DNA of 58,000 nucleotides from Adiantum capillus-veneris. Its lineage: Eukaryota > Streptophyta > Polypodiopsida > Polypodiales > Pteridaceae. Within the stretch, counting starts at the first letter, position 1. The number at the start of each line of letters is the position of its first letter. Made by a program: the position numbers and the translations under genes. The stretch spans positions 63,372,620 to 63,430,619 of the forward strand of contig CM043956.1 of the NCBI GenBank assembly GCA_014529385.2, written 5' to 3'. Of this stretch, positions 1 through 9,522 are shown in pieces. The notes under the pieces are model-generated. The model saw nothing but the letters and a program-made list of their open reading frames with translations. It had not been told where the DNA came from and made no database searches.

Positions 1-257
1 GGGAGCTGCTGCCAGCAGAGCGTCACCTTCAACATGCAAACAAAAAGCGAAGGCCAAGGAGGGAATGTCCACCCATGGGAGAAGCAACAACAAAGGTTCT
101 TCCACCCCCACCTCTCAACAAATAGAGCTGGAGAACAAAAGCAGTCCCAACACAAGGGCTAGTGCAAAACAATTCAAGGCTTCTGAAATCGACTCAGAAA
201 GGACCTCACACCGTGTCGATGAGGATGAATTAAAATTTGCCAACAAGTCAAGACGTG
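1..257 (+). pseudogene. Exon of interrupted plant gene (5' end off window)
   Basis: The frame starting at base 2 is open from the window edge; an internal ATG lies at 65. The peptide is hydrophilic and rich in Ser, Thr and Lys, and I recognise no domain. A donor GTAAGC begins at 258 and leaves one base of a codon. The next exon starts at 739 after a TTTTAG acceptor with the other two bases, so the spliced frame reads through as SRRGKNKMEEYPQQ. This phase match is the main support for a real exon. The true start codon may lie upstream of the window. The function of this segment is unknown. Confidence 0.6.
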
Positions 258-738
258 GTAAGCTATTCATTGGAATCAGGCTTGTGTTAATTAGATGGTG
301 TAAAATTTTGAATTTAAATGTTCAGTGTAAAATTTGATACCTTGGAGCATCGCATTTGTAATCCATATGCATATGAGAGAAAAATTAGAAAATTGACTTG
401 GACCATGCTAATTATCTAGACTGTTGTATAGTATTAAGTGTATTCTTCTAGGATATTCTAGAAAAGTGGTTGTGGAGCTTCAATGTTTGTGGATAGAAAG
501 GTTTAGCTGAGACAATGTACATGATTCTATAGTTTCCCTGCTTTATGTTAGAGCTTTGTATATCATATGCTAAGGATTAAAACTGAAGTTATTGCAGACT
601 AGTGTTGAAGTTTTGTGGAAATAGAGTATGGATAAATTATATTGTAAACACATTAGTTATTAGTTATTAAATGTACAGTAACAAATGTGGTACTTTGGAT
701 TTGTTTCACAATAATTTCTGATTTGTTTGACATTTTAG
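258..738 (+). other. Intron (phase 1)
   Basis: AT-rich stretch bounded by GTAAGC at 258 and a T-rich tract ending in TTTTAG at 737-738. There is no coding signal inside. It joins the two flanking exons in phase. Confidence 0.55.
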
Positions 739-1618
739 GTAAGAATAAAATGGAGGAGTACCCTCAACAAACCAGGTTCTGTTATACACCAAAGGACTTG
801 CATGAGGAGTATGGACTTAGTCTAGAAGGAAAACTCCCTAAGGACGTGACTTATGAGGACTTGCCATCCGTGCAGTGGTTATCTGTTTTCAAGTACAAGT
901 TCCAAAAGAATAGCAAAATTTATTTAAATCATTTGCAGCCACATCTGGTGGATGACTGCAGATTTCTATTCTCCAAAGTTTATTAGGGACCCCCTTCATG
1001 CGGTGAACTGACCACCAGATTTGCTAAGGGTTATGCGTTCGAGAAATGTAATGCAGCGAGAAAAGACCCAACAGGGCATAGAATAGCATGGGCCCGGTTT
1101 GGGGAAGGAGTGTTGCAGATGATATCATTTAGGACTGGCAGTCTTGACCGTAAAGTTGAGTCATGGAGGAAGCAAAATGCTTCCTCCCCTGGAACTGTCC
1201 CGCAGTCAGTTAAGAAGGCCCGCATGACTCAAAGTGGCAGCAACATTTGCACAGAACCAGAGCAAGGTGTCAGAGGGGCAGTGGCTCACTACCTACCTGA
1301 CTTAGAGGCATTGCTCCAAAGACTCCAAAAGCAGGTGTCACATCCAGGGTCATCAAAACTAACAGACGTGAAGGCCTCTATTCAAGCAAACAAGGACCAG
1401 CACTAGTATATGAGGGTAAAGAGGGCGTGGCGAAAAGTTTGATGGAGGATATTGATACCGTGGAGGCGTGCATTGGTGTGCTGCGGCAGCAAATACCTAT
1501 CCCTGATGAATAGATCAGAGAGGTGGAGGCTGAGCTGGGAGCAAGTCGGCGCTTGTTACGACGGCACGGGGTTTTCAAAAATATCAAGAAGCTCCTAGCT
1601 GAGGTTGAACAGCAGGAG
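739..1618 (+). pseudogene. Exon 2 of interrupted plant gene, frameshifted
   Basis: Coding-like sequence in three successive frames. The first runs from 739 to about 985 (EEYPQQTRFCYTPKDLHEEY onward). The second runs from about 1010 to 1395 and includes ELTTRFAKGYAFEKC and a Leu-rich LEALLQRLQKQV segment. The third runs from about 1405 to 1618 (VYEGKEGVAKSLMEDIDTVE and LLAEVEQQE). There are two frameshifts, near 985-1010 and 1395-1405, and an in-frame TAG at 1511-1513. A donor GTATTG at 1619 leaves phase 0, which agrees with the exon at 3364. I do not recognise the domain; the last third looks helical. Preserved splice phase with a broken frame suggests a fairly recent pseudogene, or assembly indels. 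Confidence 0.55.
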
Positions 1619-1734
1619 GTATTGTATTTCTGGCTTATTGCATTGTGTACGACTATTGAAAGTTTTATTCTGCACAAGGTTTGGTGATTTGGCATGTTTC
1701 ACTTCTTGAATGGTTTATTTGCTGACATTTTTAT

Positions 1735-3340
1735 GGGTTTTAGTACTATGTTGGACTGGTTTGGTACTCTCTCTAACTGTTTTGGTACTTTTATTTAACA
1801 CTAAGGGCAGTGCTGGAACTTTCCTTAGTACTTTATGCTGCACTTCATTTCATTTGGTACTCATTTGAACTACTTGGTACTATATTGGTACTTCCTTGTT
1901 TCTAATTTTTGAGTCTTACACTGTACTATTTGTTTTGTTTTGGATTCTATAATGGCACAATCCATGGTACTTTTGGTGCTTTTCTGATCATTTGGTCTTT
2001 TTCAATTCTATTTTGGGACTGCTATGGTACATGCTGCTTAGTGCTTTGGTATCTTCTTTAAATGTCTTGGTACTTTCCTTTTTTTTTTTGAAAGTGGTTT
2101 GCTTATTTTTGGACTGTTTTGGTACTTTTTAAACTGATTTGGGTATTTAATCAAACACTAACTGCTATGTTCGTACTTCCCTTGTAACCTTTTGGTGCTT
2201 AGTTATTTTAATTGGTTCTCTCTTCGATCATTCTAGTATTGGCTTGAGAATTTTTTGTACTCATATAGTTTACAGATATTGTCTTGGGTGCTATGTGGCA
2301 CAATCTTTGGTACTCTGGGTGCTTTTCTGTTCATTGGGTACTCTTATTACTTATTTTGGAACTTTCTAGTTATAGTCTTATACTGTAATGTTGAGTTTGA
2401 GTTGGGTACTTTTGGTGCTTGATACTGCTTTGGTACTCTTGAAACATTTGGTACTTCAACCTATTTTGGTACTTTTGGTACTTCCCTTGTAACCTTTTGT
2501 GCTTCTTTATTTTATTTGGTTCTCTCTTTGAGCATTTTGGTACTGCCTTGAGAATTTTTGGTACTCATATAGTCTACAAATTTGCCTTGGGTGCTATGTG
2601 GTACAATCTTTGGTACTCTGGGTGCTTATCTGTTCATTGGGTAGTCTGATTACTTATTTTGGTACTTTCTAGTTACGGTTTTATACTGTGACAGTGAGTA
2701 TGACTTGGGTACTTTTGATGCTTGATACTGATTTGGTACTGTTGAAACATTTGGTACTTCAACCTATTTTGGTACTTTTGGTACTTTCCTTGTAACCTTT
2801 TGTGCTTATTTATTTTATTTGTTTCTCTCTTTGACCATTTTGGCATTGTCTTGAGAATTTTGGTACTCATATAGTTTACAGATTTTCCTTGGGTGCTATG
2901 TGGCACAATCCTTAGTACTCTGGGTATTTATCTGCTCTTTGGGTAGTCTGATTACTTATTTTGGTACTTTCTAGTTATTGTCTTATACTCTAATGTTGAG
3001 TATGACTTGCGTACTTTTTGTGCTTGAAACTGCTCTGGTACTGTTGAAACTTTTGGTACTTTTGATACTTCTAGTTTTTCTAGTACCTTGATACTACATT
3101 GGTTTTTTCTTCTAATAATGTTTTCTTTGCTAATTGTTTGATTTGGTACTATCTTGGTTCTATTTTGTAACTGTTGCAATAATATTTTGGTACGACATGT
3201 GTTATTTCTTGCTAGCAGTCAATTTTGGTATTGTTTTGGTGCCTGTTGGGTACTGTTTTATTCTATTTTGGTACTCTTTCAATAATTTTTTGCTATTGCA
3301 TGTGTTCTTCCATGCATCTTGGTTGTTTTGGTAAGTAAAT
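1735..3340 (+). repeat. Intronic TTTGGTACT tandem array with ~304-bp higher-order units
   Basis: The large intron (1619-3363) is built from degenerate repeats of a roughly 10-base motif, TTTTGGTACT. From 2175 a longer unit is visible. The phrase ACTTCCCTTGTAACC recurs at 2175, 2480 and (as ACTTTCC) 2783, so three units of about 304 bp follow each other. Within each unit the order of sub-motifs is the same: the TTCTCTCTTTGA region, then CTCATATAGTTTACA, then GGGTGCTATGTGG, then GAAACATTTGGTACTTCAACC. No coding potential was seen. Confidence 0.85.
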
Positions 3341-3363
3341 TACGAGAGCATTATGTTTTGCAG

Positions 3364-3715
3364 AGAGAGTATGCCAGGCTCTACAACGAGTCCTTGGAAA
3401 CCCAAGACCAGTACGAATTTGTAAGCAAGCTCTCTGCTGATGTGAAGAGAGGGATGACTCACACGTTGACTCCAAGGCCTCATGTTGTGGACCCTGAAAA
3501 CACGATACATGTGTTTGGTTCTTGTGTTTCCTATGGGGAGGCTTTGGAGGCTTCTTACGTGGTTGGTACCTTCATGCTTCCCTGCAGGCATCAGTACCAT
3601 CCACTGTGTTTTGCAGGTGTATTGAGAATGGAAGATGCATGCGTGAAGGCACTTTGCAACACTGCAATCCCTTTGGAGGCAAAGGCCTGGATTTCAGGGA
3701 GGTCATTATTGAAGA
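3364..3715 (+). pseudogene. Exon 3: RING-like Cys/His motif
   Basis: The acceptor TTTTGCAG ends at 3363. Frame 1 is open through the whole exon, beginning REYARLYNESLETQDQYEF. The centre reads LPCRHQYHPLCF, followed about a dozen residues later by DACVKALC. This is the CxH..H..C and C..C spacing of RING/H2-like zinc-binding folds, although the first zinc-ligand pair is not obvious, so E3 ligase activity cannot be claimed. A donor GTAAGT starts at 3716 and leaves one base; the next exon supplies two bases, giving an in-phase join. This is the best preserved exon of the gene. Confidence 0.6.
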
Positions 3716-3806
3716 GTAAGTGGGGTGTTTGTGTTGGACACTACATGCTTATAATATTAGTTGAATTTATGATCTAATCTTCTCTTTCATCTTTGTGTAT
3801 ATGTAG
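3716..3806 (+). other. Short intron (91 bp)
   Basis: GTAAGT at 3716 and ATGTAG at 3801-3806 bound a T-rich intron of typical plant minimum size. It is phase 1 and consistent with both neighbours. Confidence 0.65.
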
Positions 3807-3988
3807 GGAGAGGATCTTTCTGTGTGGACACCCATGACAACACCCCTGTGGATCAGAAGGATCTTCCTGGATATGGCAAGTCAGATGCTAGTCACATGTT
3901 CTAGGAAGATCCTTATAAGTCAGTGCATGAAGTACTGCATGACGTTGATGCCAACACGATGGAAGGCAAAAAGGGTGAGGCTGCTCTA
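3807..3988 (+). pseudogene. Exon 4, left part, split by a Copia insertion
   Basis: After splicing, the frame starting at 3809 reads GSFCVDTHDNTPVDQKDLPG and on to SDASHMF, hits an in-frame TAG at 3902-3904, then continues EDPYKSVHEVLHDVDANTME up to EAAL at the Copia boundary. The same frame resumes after the element: GEAAL plus DSSLEEDNTKAEAQ when one CTCTA copy is removed. The exon was therefore contiguous with 9528 onward before the insertion. No known domain is recognised. Confidence 0.6.
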
Positions 3989-4745
3989 TGCTAAGTATGG
4001 AGCCTGATTTACCCTTGTAATTTTTTGTGGTAAAAGCGCACATTTGTAAGGCCCCCATTATGAGGAGAAGCCATCTTGCGTGAAGGAAAATCACTCACCG
4101 GAAACCAAAATTTTCACGGACAAGAATCAGGGGCAACTTTAAAGGCCTCGGGGGTGGAGGCCCCTGAGACTTTGTTTCGCCGGAATATTCTTTTTCGCCG
4201 GAATATTATGGCCGGACGGCGGCCGGAAAGTGGTCGGAAAACAACCGGTCGGTTGGCCGGTGGTTGGTGGTCGGAAGTCAATGGCCGGTAGCCGGTGGCA
4301 GAATTCAAAAGCGGACTTGTCTTCTCAAGGGCGGCCACACATGGGCGGATTGGAGGGTCCGATTTGGACTTATTCGCAAGGGCGGTTACACATGGCTGTG
4401 TCTCATAAGAGAGGGCAGCCCTTTTGGCCTATAAAAGGAGGCCATTTCTACACACATTTCATAGTGTGAAGTTGATGCAACAAGGTGAGTGTGAGGTGGT
4501 GAGAGTGAAGCAAGGCGGGAGCTCCATTAAGGGTATAATCCCTTTGTAAACTACTTCTTGTTTTGAAGTACTAAAGCCATTGAGTGGCTACTTTCCCGTG
4601 GACGTAGCCCACATTGGGTGAACCACGTATATCGTGTGTACTCTCTCTCTCTCTCTCTACTCTATAATCTCGTGTATATAAATCTGTCTCTCTCCATTAA
4701 GTAATCTACTCAATTATCTATTTAGCTACGTCTTATTTCCTAACA
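3989..4745 (+). repeat. Copia 5' LTR
   Basis: Starts TGCTAAGTATGG and ends TTTCCTAACA. U3 contains a GC-rich cluster of GGCCGG motifs (about 4210-4300). A TATA box lies at 4430-4437, and a short (TC)n run near 4640 falls in the transcribed part. The first bases TGCT differ from TGTT in the 3' LTR. Confidence 0.93.
4430..4437 (+). promoter_or_regulatory. TATA box of Copia 5' LTR
   Basis: TATAAAAG preceded by GGCC and followed by GAGGCC. The identical motif is at 9207-9214 in the 3' LTR. It is placed where a U3/R promoter is expected; the transcription start would be some 30 bases downstream. Confidence 0.6.
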
Positions 4746-4747
4746 AC

Positions 4748-4759
4748 TGGTATCAGAGC
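4748..4759 (+). other. Copia primer-binding site
   Basis: TGGTATCAGAGC lies two bases after the LTR end. It is the classical plant sequence complementary to the 3' end of initiator-Met tRNA. Confidence 0.93.
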
Positions 4760-4818
4760 AAGGTTTGCTCGTAGCTAAATTATCTCAAGGAAAGGATTCC
4801 TTGAATTGAGTGGGAGTT

Positions 4819-5301
4819 ATGGCGGAGGAAGGGAACCTTAAGATTGAGAAGTTCAACGGAAAAAACTACCAACATTGGAAGATGCAGATTGAAGACTATC
4901 TCTACCAGAAGGACCTCTATTTGCCACTAGGCGGTCTTGCGAAGAATCCCGCAACAATGGCAGATGAAGCATGGATTTTCCTTGATCGAAAGGCACTGGG
5001 AAAAATCCGGTTAAGCTTGGCGTCAATGGTGGCCTTCAATGTTTCGGAGATGAAGACCACGGAGGACTTGATGAAGTCACTTGACGACTTCTACGAGAAA
5101 CCATCAGCATCCAATAAGGTATTTCTTATGAAGCGCTTGTTCAATCTAAAGATGGCAGAGAATGGTTCAGTTGGAGAACACCTAAATGACTTTAACACCA
5201 ACATAAGTCAACTTCGATCAGTGAAAATCAATTTCGATGACGAAGTGCGAGCTCTCCTTATACTATCATCTCTATCGCGGATAGTTGGGACAGCCTTGTG
5301 A
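4819..5301 (+). CDS. gag: Copia Gag (N-terminal part, then frameshift)
   Basis: The start ATG at 4819 follows the PBS by about 60 bases. The product begins MAEEGNLKIEKFNGKNYQHW, the DUF4219/UBN2-like Gag start of TNT1-94-related Copia elements, with helices through FDDEVRALLILSSL. The frame ends at a TGA at 5299-5301, but the neighbouring frame from about 5280 continues with DSWDSLVMAV, the usual Gag continuation. One extra base near 5277-5280 therefore broke an originally continuous gag-pol frame. The predicted role is packaging of element RNA into cytoplasmic particles. Confidence 0.85.
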   Translation: MAEEGNLKIEKFNGKNYQHWKMQIEDYLYQKDLYLPLGGLAKNPATMADEAWIFLDRKALGKIRLSLASMVAFNVSEMKTTEDLMKSLDDFYEKPSASNKVFLMKRLFNLKMAENGSVGEHLNDFNTNISQLRSVKINFDDEVRALLILSSLSRIVGTAL

Positions 5302-8300
5302 TGGCTGTAAGTAACTCTATCTCTGGCACAAATACTCTTAAGTTTGATGATGTTGTGGGTGTTCTCCTAAGCGAGGAAATGCGAAGGAGAAGCACAGGAG
5401 AATCATCAAGTGTTGCACTATCAGTGGAAACAAGAGGAAGGCCTAAGGAGAGGTTCAAAAACCAAAAGGGTCGTGATCACTCAAGGCGGAGCAAGTCACG
5501 CACAAAGTCAGTTCTTGAATTTTGGAACTGCGGCAAGAAGGGCCACGTCAAGAAGGATTGCTGGTCCAAGAAGAAGAAGGAGACTGAGTCTCAAGACAAC
5601 AAGCCAACATCGGAGGCCAATGTGGCAGGTAAAGTAGAGCAAGATGCTCTAATTCTCTCATTAGACAATGTGTCTAATTCCTGGATAGTAGATTCCGGGG
5701 CTTCATTCCATGAGACACCACACAAGCAACATTTCCAAGACTACACCAAAGGTAATTTTGGATATGTATACTTGGGAGATGATGAAGCTTGTGAGATTGT
5801 TGGCAAAGGTACAGTTTCTGTCAAAACTGCTAACGGAAATGAATGGAAGCTTAAAGATGTTAGGCATGTTCCTTCTCTTCGCAAAAATTTGATCTCTACA
5901 GGACAATTGGACGATGAAGGTCACAACATTGCATTTGGAAACAAACGGTGGAAGATCTCAAAGGGATCTTTGGTGGTTGCCAAGGGAGAAAAAGTCGGTA
6001 CACTTTACTTGTGTACTGTTAGCGCGCAACCTTCAGCTTGTGCAGCAACTACAGAAGTTGACAGTGCGGTGTGGCACTACCGACTTGGGCATATGAGTGC
6101 CAAAGGAATGCAAATCCTTCAAACAAAGAATCTTCTACCAGGTTTGAAAGAAGTGGACTTAGAGTTCTGTGAAGATTGTGTTTATGGTAAACAAAAGAGT
6201 GTAAAATTTCAAAAATCAGGAAATGAAAGAAAAAATAAAAAACTTGAGTTGGTTCATTCTGATGTTTGGGGTCTTGCAAGTACACCATCACTTGGTGGCT
6301 CATTGTACTATGTAACATTCATAGACGATGCGACTAGAAAAACATGGGTTTATGTCATGAAGAATAAATCCGATGTATTTTCCATATTTCAAAGGTGGAA
6401 AGCCTTTGTGGAGAATGAAACAGGTACCAAGGTTAAATGCCTCAGATCCGACAATGGAGGCGAATATTGCAGCCAAGATTTTGAAAGCTTTTGTGCTAGC
6501 AATGGCATTCGGAGGCAAAGGACAACCCCAAGGACATCTCAACAAAATGGGATTTCAGAAAGGATGAACAGGACAATCATGGAACGAGCACGAAGCATGC
6601 GGCTACATGCAGGCCTACCGCTTGAGCTTTGGGCGGAAGCTGTAACTACGTCTGTGTACTTAATCAATCGGTCACCCTCAACGGCATTGGATGGGGGAGT
6701 TCCAGAAGAGGCATGGACAGGTAAACCGGTGAATTATGCATTTCTCAAAGTGTTTGGGTGTGAGGCTTTCATGCACATAGATAGAAGCCTAAGATCGAAG
6801 TTAGATGCAAAGTCCAAAAAGTGTTTCTTCATTGGCTATGGAGAAGGAGACTTTGGGTATCGCCTATGGAATCCTGAAGATGGTAAAATCTTAAGGAGTA
6901 GGGATGTAATTTTTAACGAACAAAATATGTACAAAGATTACTTGGAAAGAAAACAAACAAAAGAAACAGGTGATGAGTACATGGAGCTTGAGGACGGTGA
7001 AGACTCAAGGACTGCAAACGGTGACAATGTGCAACAACGTCAACCAAATGAGGAGCCTCAACCTATTCCCCGAAGATCTACAAGAGTAAGTAGACCTCCA
7101 GAAAGGTTTGTTCCTTCCTTCAACCATCTCTTGATCTCAGATTCTGGAGAGCCGGAATCATATGAAGAAGCTATGCAACATGAATCCAAAGAAGAATGGA
7201 CGAAGAGCATGCAAGTGGAGATGGACTCACTACATTGCAACCAAACATGGGAGTTGGTTGAGTTGCCTAAAGGTAAGCGGTCACTTCAAAACAAATGGGT
7301 GTACAAGCTAAAGGAAGAAGAAGGTGGGAAGAAAAGGTACAAGTCTAGGCTTGTGGTAAAAGGTTTTTCTCAAAAGAAAGGTATTGACTTCAATGAAATA
7401 TTTTCTCCTGTTGTAAAAATAAACTCAATTAGGCTTGTCTTAATCCTTGTGGCTGCTCATGATCTAAATCTCGAGCAAATGGATGTAAATACGGCATTCC
7501 CTCACAGTGACTTAGAGGAAGAAATCTACATGCTTCAACCAAAGGGGTATGAAGTAAAAGGTAAGGAGAAAATGGTTTGCAGATTAAAGAAGAGCTTGTA
7601 TGGTTCAAAGCAAGCATCAAGACAATGGTACTTGAAGTTTGATCGATGGATGTTGGATCATGGATTCACAAGATGCAACTCGGATCACTGCGTCTACACG
7701 GAGAATTTGGGAGATGGGAAATTCATCATCCTAATGTTGTATGTTGATGACATGTTGATTGCAAGTGCTAACATGCAGGACATCAAAGACCTAAAAGAGG
7801 AGCTGTCCAAATCTTTTTCAATGAAAGATTCAGGTGCTGCAAAGAGGATACTTGGTATGAAAATATCAAGGGACAGGACGAAGAAGACAATAAAGCTATC
7901 TCAAGAAGATTACATCAAGAAGGTACTAGAAAAGTTTGCAATGCAAAATGCAAAACCAGTTTCTACACCTTTGGCTGATCATTTTAAACTAACGAAGGAT
8001 ATGTGTCCAAAGACACAAGAGGAGATAGAGTATATGTCTAAAGTTCCATATGCTGCAGCGGTAGGTTCTCTAATGTATTCTATGGTCTGGACAAGGCCAG
8101 ACATTGCACATGCAGTGGGAGTTGTGAGTAGGTTCATGGACAACCCAGGTAAAGAGCATTGGCAAGCTGTGAAGTGGATACTTAGGTATCTAAAAGGGAC
8201 AACAACAAATGCTTTTTATTTTGGAGGAACTGATATTTTTCGAAAAGGGTACGCTGATGCAGATATGGCAGTTGACAAAGATACTCGAAGGAGCACTACT

Positions 8301-8519
8301 GGCTATGTGTTCACGGTTGGAGGCACAGCAGTAAGCTGGGCTTCAAAGCTGCAGAAAGTGGTTTCACTTTCTACCACGGAAGCAGAGTATGTAGCAATGA
8401 CGGAGGCAAGCAAAGAAATTCTGTGGATTCACAGATTCTTAGAAGAGCTTGGATTCAAACAAGACAATTGTGTCTTGTACAATGATAGCCAAAGCGCTAT
8501 CCATCTTGCGAAGAACTAA
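5298..8519 (+). CDS. pol: Copia Pol polyprotein (PR-IN-RT-RH)
   Basis: Uninterrupted 1073 codons. Domains in order are: zinc knuckle near 5520-5560 reading FWNCGKKGHVKKDC, with Phe where the first Cys is expected; protease active site DSGA at about 5691-5702; GAG-pre-integrase HYRLGHMS near 6080; integrase catalytic Asp in HSDVWG (about 6260), Asp in SDNGGEY (about 6450) and Glu in GISERMNRT (about 6560); RT with YVDD at 7739-7750; RNase H with GYADAD near 8250 and STTEAEYVA near 8385. The TAA at 8517-8519 lies inside the conserved LAKN(x)AFHSRTKHIEVRYHF block, and the same frame runs on to a TAA at 8700-8702. It is therefore a premature stop removing the last ~60 residues. All catalytic motifs are present. 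Confidence 0.95.
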   Translation: MMAVSNSISGTNTLKFDDVVGVLLSEEMRRRSTGESSSVALSVETRGRPKERFKNQKGRDHSRRSKSRTKSVLEFWNCGKKGHVKKDCWSKKKKETESQDNKPTSEANVAGKVEQDALILSLDNVSNSWIVDSGASFHETPHKQHFQDYTKGNFGYVYLGDDEACEIVGKGTVSVKTANGNEWKLKDVRHVPSLRKNLISTGQLDDEGHNIAFGNKRWKISKGSLVVAKGEKVGTLYLCTVSAQPSACAATTEVDSAVWHYRLGHMSAKGMQILQTKNLLPGLKEVDLEFCEDCVYGKQKSVKFQKSGNERKNKKLELVHSDVWGLASTPSLGGSLYYVTFIDDATRKTWVYVMKNKSDVFSIFQRWKAFVENETGTKVKCLRSDNGGEYCSQDFESFCASNGIRRQRTTPRTSQQNGISERMNRTIMERARSMRLHAGLPLELWAEAVTTSVYLINRSPSTALDGGVPEEAWTGKPVNYAFLKVFGCEAFMHIDRSLRSKLDAKSKKCFFIGYGEGDFGYRLWNPEDGKILRSRDVIFNEQNMYKDYLERKQTKETGDEYMELEDGEDSRTANGDNVQQRQPNEEPQPIPRRSTRVSRPPERFVPSFNHLLISDSGEPESYEEAMQHESKEEWTKSMQVEMDSLHCNQTWELVELPKGKRSLQNKWVYKLKEEEGGKKRYKSRLVVKGFSQKKGIDFNEIFSPVVKINSIRLVLILVAAHDLNLEQMDVNTAFPHSDLEEEIYMLQPKGYEVKGKEKMVCRLKKSLYGSKQASRQWYLKFDRWMLDHGFTRCNSDHCVYTENLGDGKFIILMLYVDDMLIASANMQDIKDLKEELSKSFSMKDSGAAKRILGMKISRDRTKKTIKLSQEDYIKKVLEKFAMQNAKPVSTPLADHFKLTKDMCPKTQEEIEYMSKVPYAAAVGSLMYSMVWTRPDIAHAVGVVSRFMDNPGKEHWQAVKWILRYLKGTTTNAFYFGGTDIFRKGYADADMAVDKDTRRSTTGYVFTVGGTAVSWASKLQKVVSLSTTEAEYVAMTEASKEILWIHRFLEELGFKQDNCVLYNDSQSAIHLAKN

Positions 8520-8702
8520 GCCTTTCATTCAAGGACAAAGCACATTGAGGTGAGATATCACTTCATACGCACTCTTTTGGAAGAGGGACAACTAAAGCTA
8601 GGAAAGGTGCATACAAGTGAAAATCCTGCAGACATCTTTACAAAGGTGGTGAACAAGGAGAAGTTGAGCTTTTGCTCATCTTCAATCGGCATTCAAGGAT
8701 AA
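8520..8702 (+). pseudogene. Copia Pol C-terminal tail beyond premature stop
   Basis: In the pol frame directly after the TAA, the sequence reads AFHSRTKHIEVRYHFIRTLL and then NPADIFTKVV, the standard end of Copia RNase H. The natural terminator is TAA at 8700-8702. Confidence 0.88.
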
Positions 8703-8749
8703 GAAGCCAGAATGGAAAGCACTCACAGGTTTGGTTTGGAGATGAGTCT

Positions 8750-8762
8750 CCAAGTGGGAGAT
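8750..8762 (+). other. Copia polypurine tract
   Basis: CAAGTGGGAGAT directly precedes the TGTTAAG start of the 3' LTR, where plus-strand DNA synthesis would be primed. Confidence 0.75.
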
Positions 8763-9522
8763 TGTTAAGTATGGAGCCTGATTTACCCTTAAAATTTTCT
8801 GTGGTAAAAGCGCACATTTGTAAGGACCCCATTATGAGGAGAAGCCATCTTGCGTGAAGGAAAATCACTCACCGGAAACCAAAATTTTCACGGACAAGAA
8901 TCAGGGGCAACTTTAAAGGCCTCGGGGGCGGAGGCCCCTGAGACTTTTTTTTCACCGGAATATTCTTTTTCGCTGGAATATTATGGCCGGACGGCAGCCG
9001 GAAAGTGGTCGGAAAACAACCGGTCGGTTGGCCGGTGGCCGGTGGCCGGTGGTCGGAAGTCAATGGCCGGTGGCCGAATTCAAAAGCGGACTTGTCTTCT
9101 CAAGGGCGGCCACACATGGGCGGATTGGAGGGTCCGATTTGGACTTATTCGCACAAGGGTGGCTACACATGGCTGTCTCTCATAAGAGAGGGCAGCCCTT
9201 TTGGCCTATAAAAGGAGGCCATTTCTACACACATTTCATAGTGTGAAGTTGATGCAACAAGGTGAGTGTGAGGTGGTGAGAGTGAAGCAAGGCGGGAGCT
9301 CCATTAAGGGTATAATCCCTTTGTAAACTACTTCTTGTTTTGAAGTACTAAAGCCATTGAATGGCTGCTTTCCCGTGGACGTAGCCCACATTGGGTGAAC
9401 CACATATATCATGTGTACTCTCTCTCTCTCTCTCTACTCTATAATCTCGTGTATATAAATCTGTCTCTCTCCATTAAGTAATCTACTCAATTATCTATTT
9501 AGCTACATCTTATTTCCTAACA
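8763..9522 (+). repeat. Copia 3' LTR
   Basis: Starts TGTTAAGTATGG and ends TTTCCTAACA; TATAAAAG at 9207-9214. It is near-identical to the 5' LTR. Differences cluster in the GGCCGG-rich part, where this copy has extra GGCCGGT units. It is followed by the CTCTA target duplication. Confidence 0.93.

Larger units (their letters stand above)
3989..9522 (+). mobile_element. Nearly complete Ty1/Copia LTR retrotransposon
   Basis: The element is 5.53 kb, with LTRs 3989-4745 and 8763-9522 that both end in TG...CA. Perfect 5-bp target duplications CTCTA lie at 3984-3988 and 9523-9527. It carries a tRNA-iMet-type primer-binding site, a short purine tract, gag and a long pol in the Copia order (protease, integrase, RT, RNase H). 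Damage I can see is one frameshift in gag, one in-frame stop near the pol end and a lost zinc-knuckle Cys. The LTRs differ at only a few percent of positions by eye, so it is relatively young. It landed inside a coding exon of the plant gene, in the same orientation. Confidence 0.95.

Noticed and set aside
4076-4469. Short proteins in the Copia LTR (for example at 4076-4291 and 8850-9185)
   Set aside because: They lie in the U3 region of LTRs and reflect the GGCCGG repeats; both LTRs show them without conserved coding pattern.
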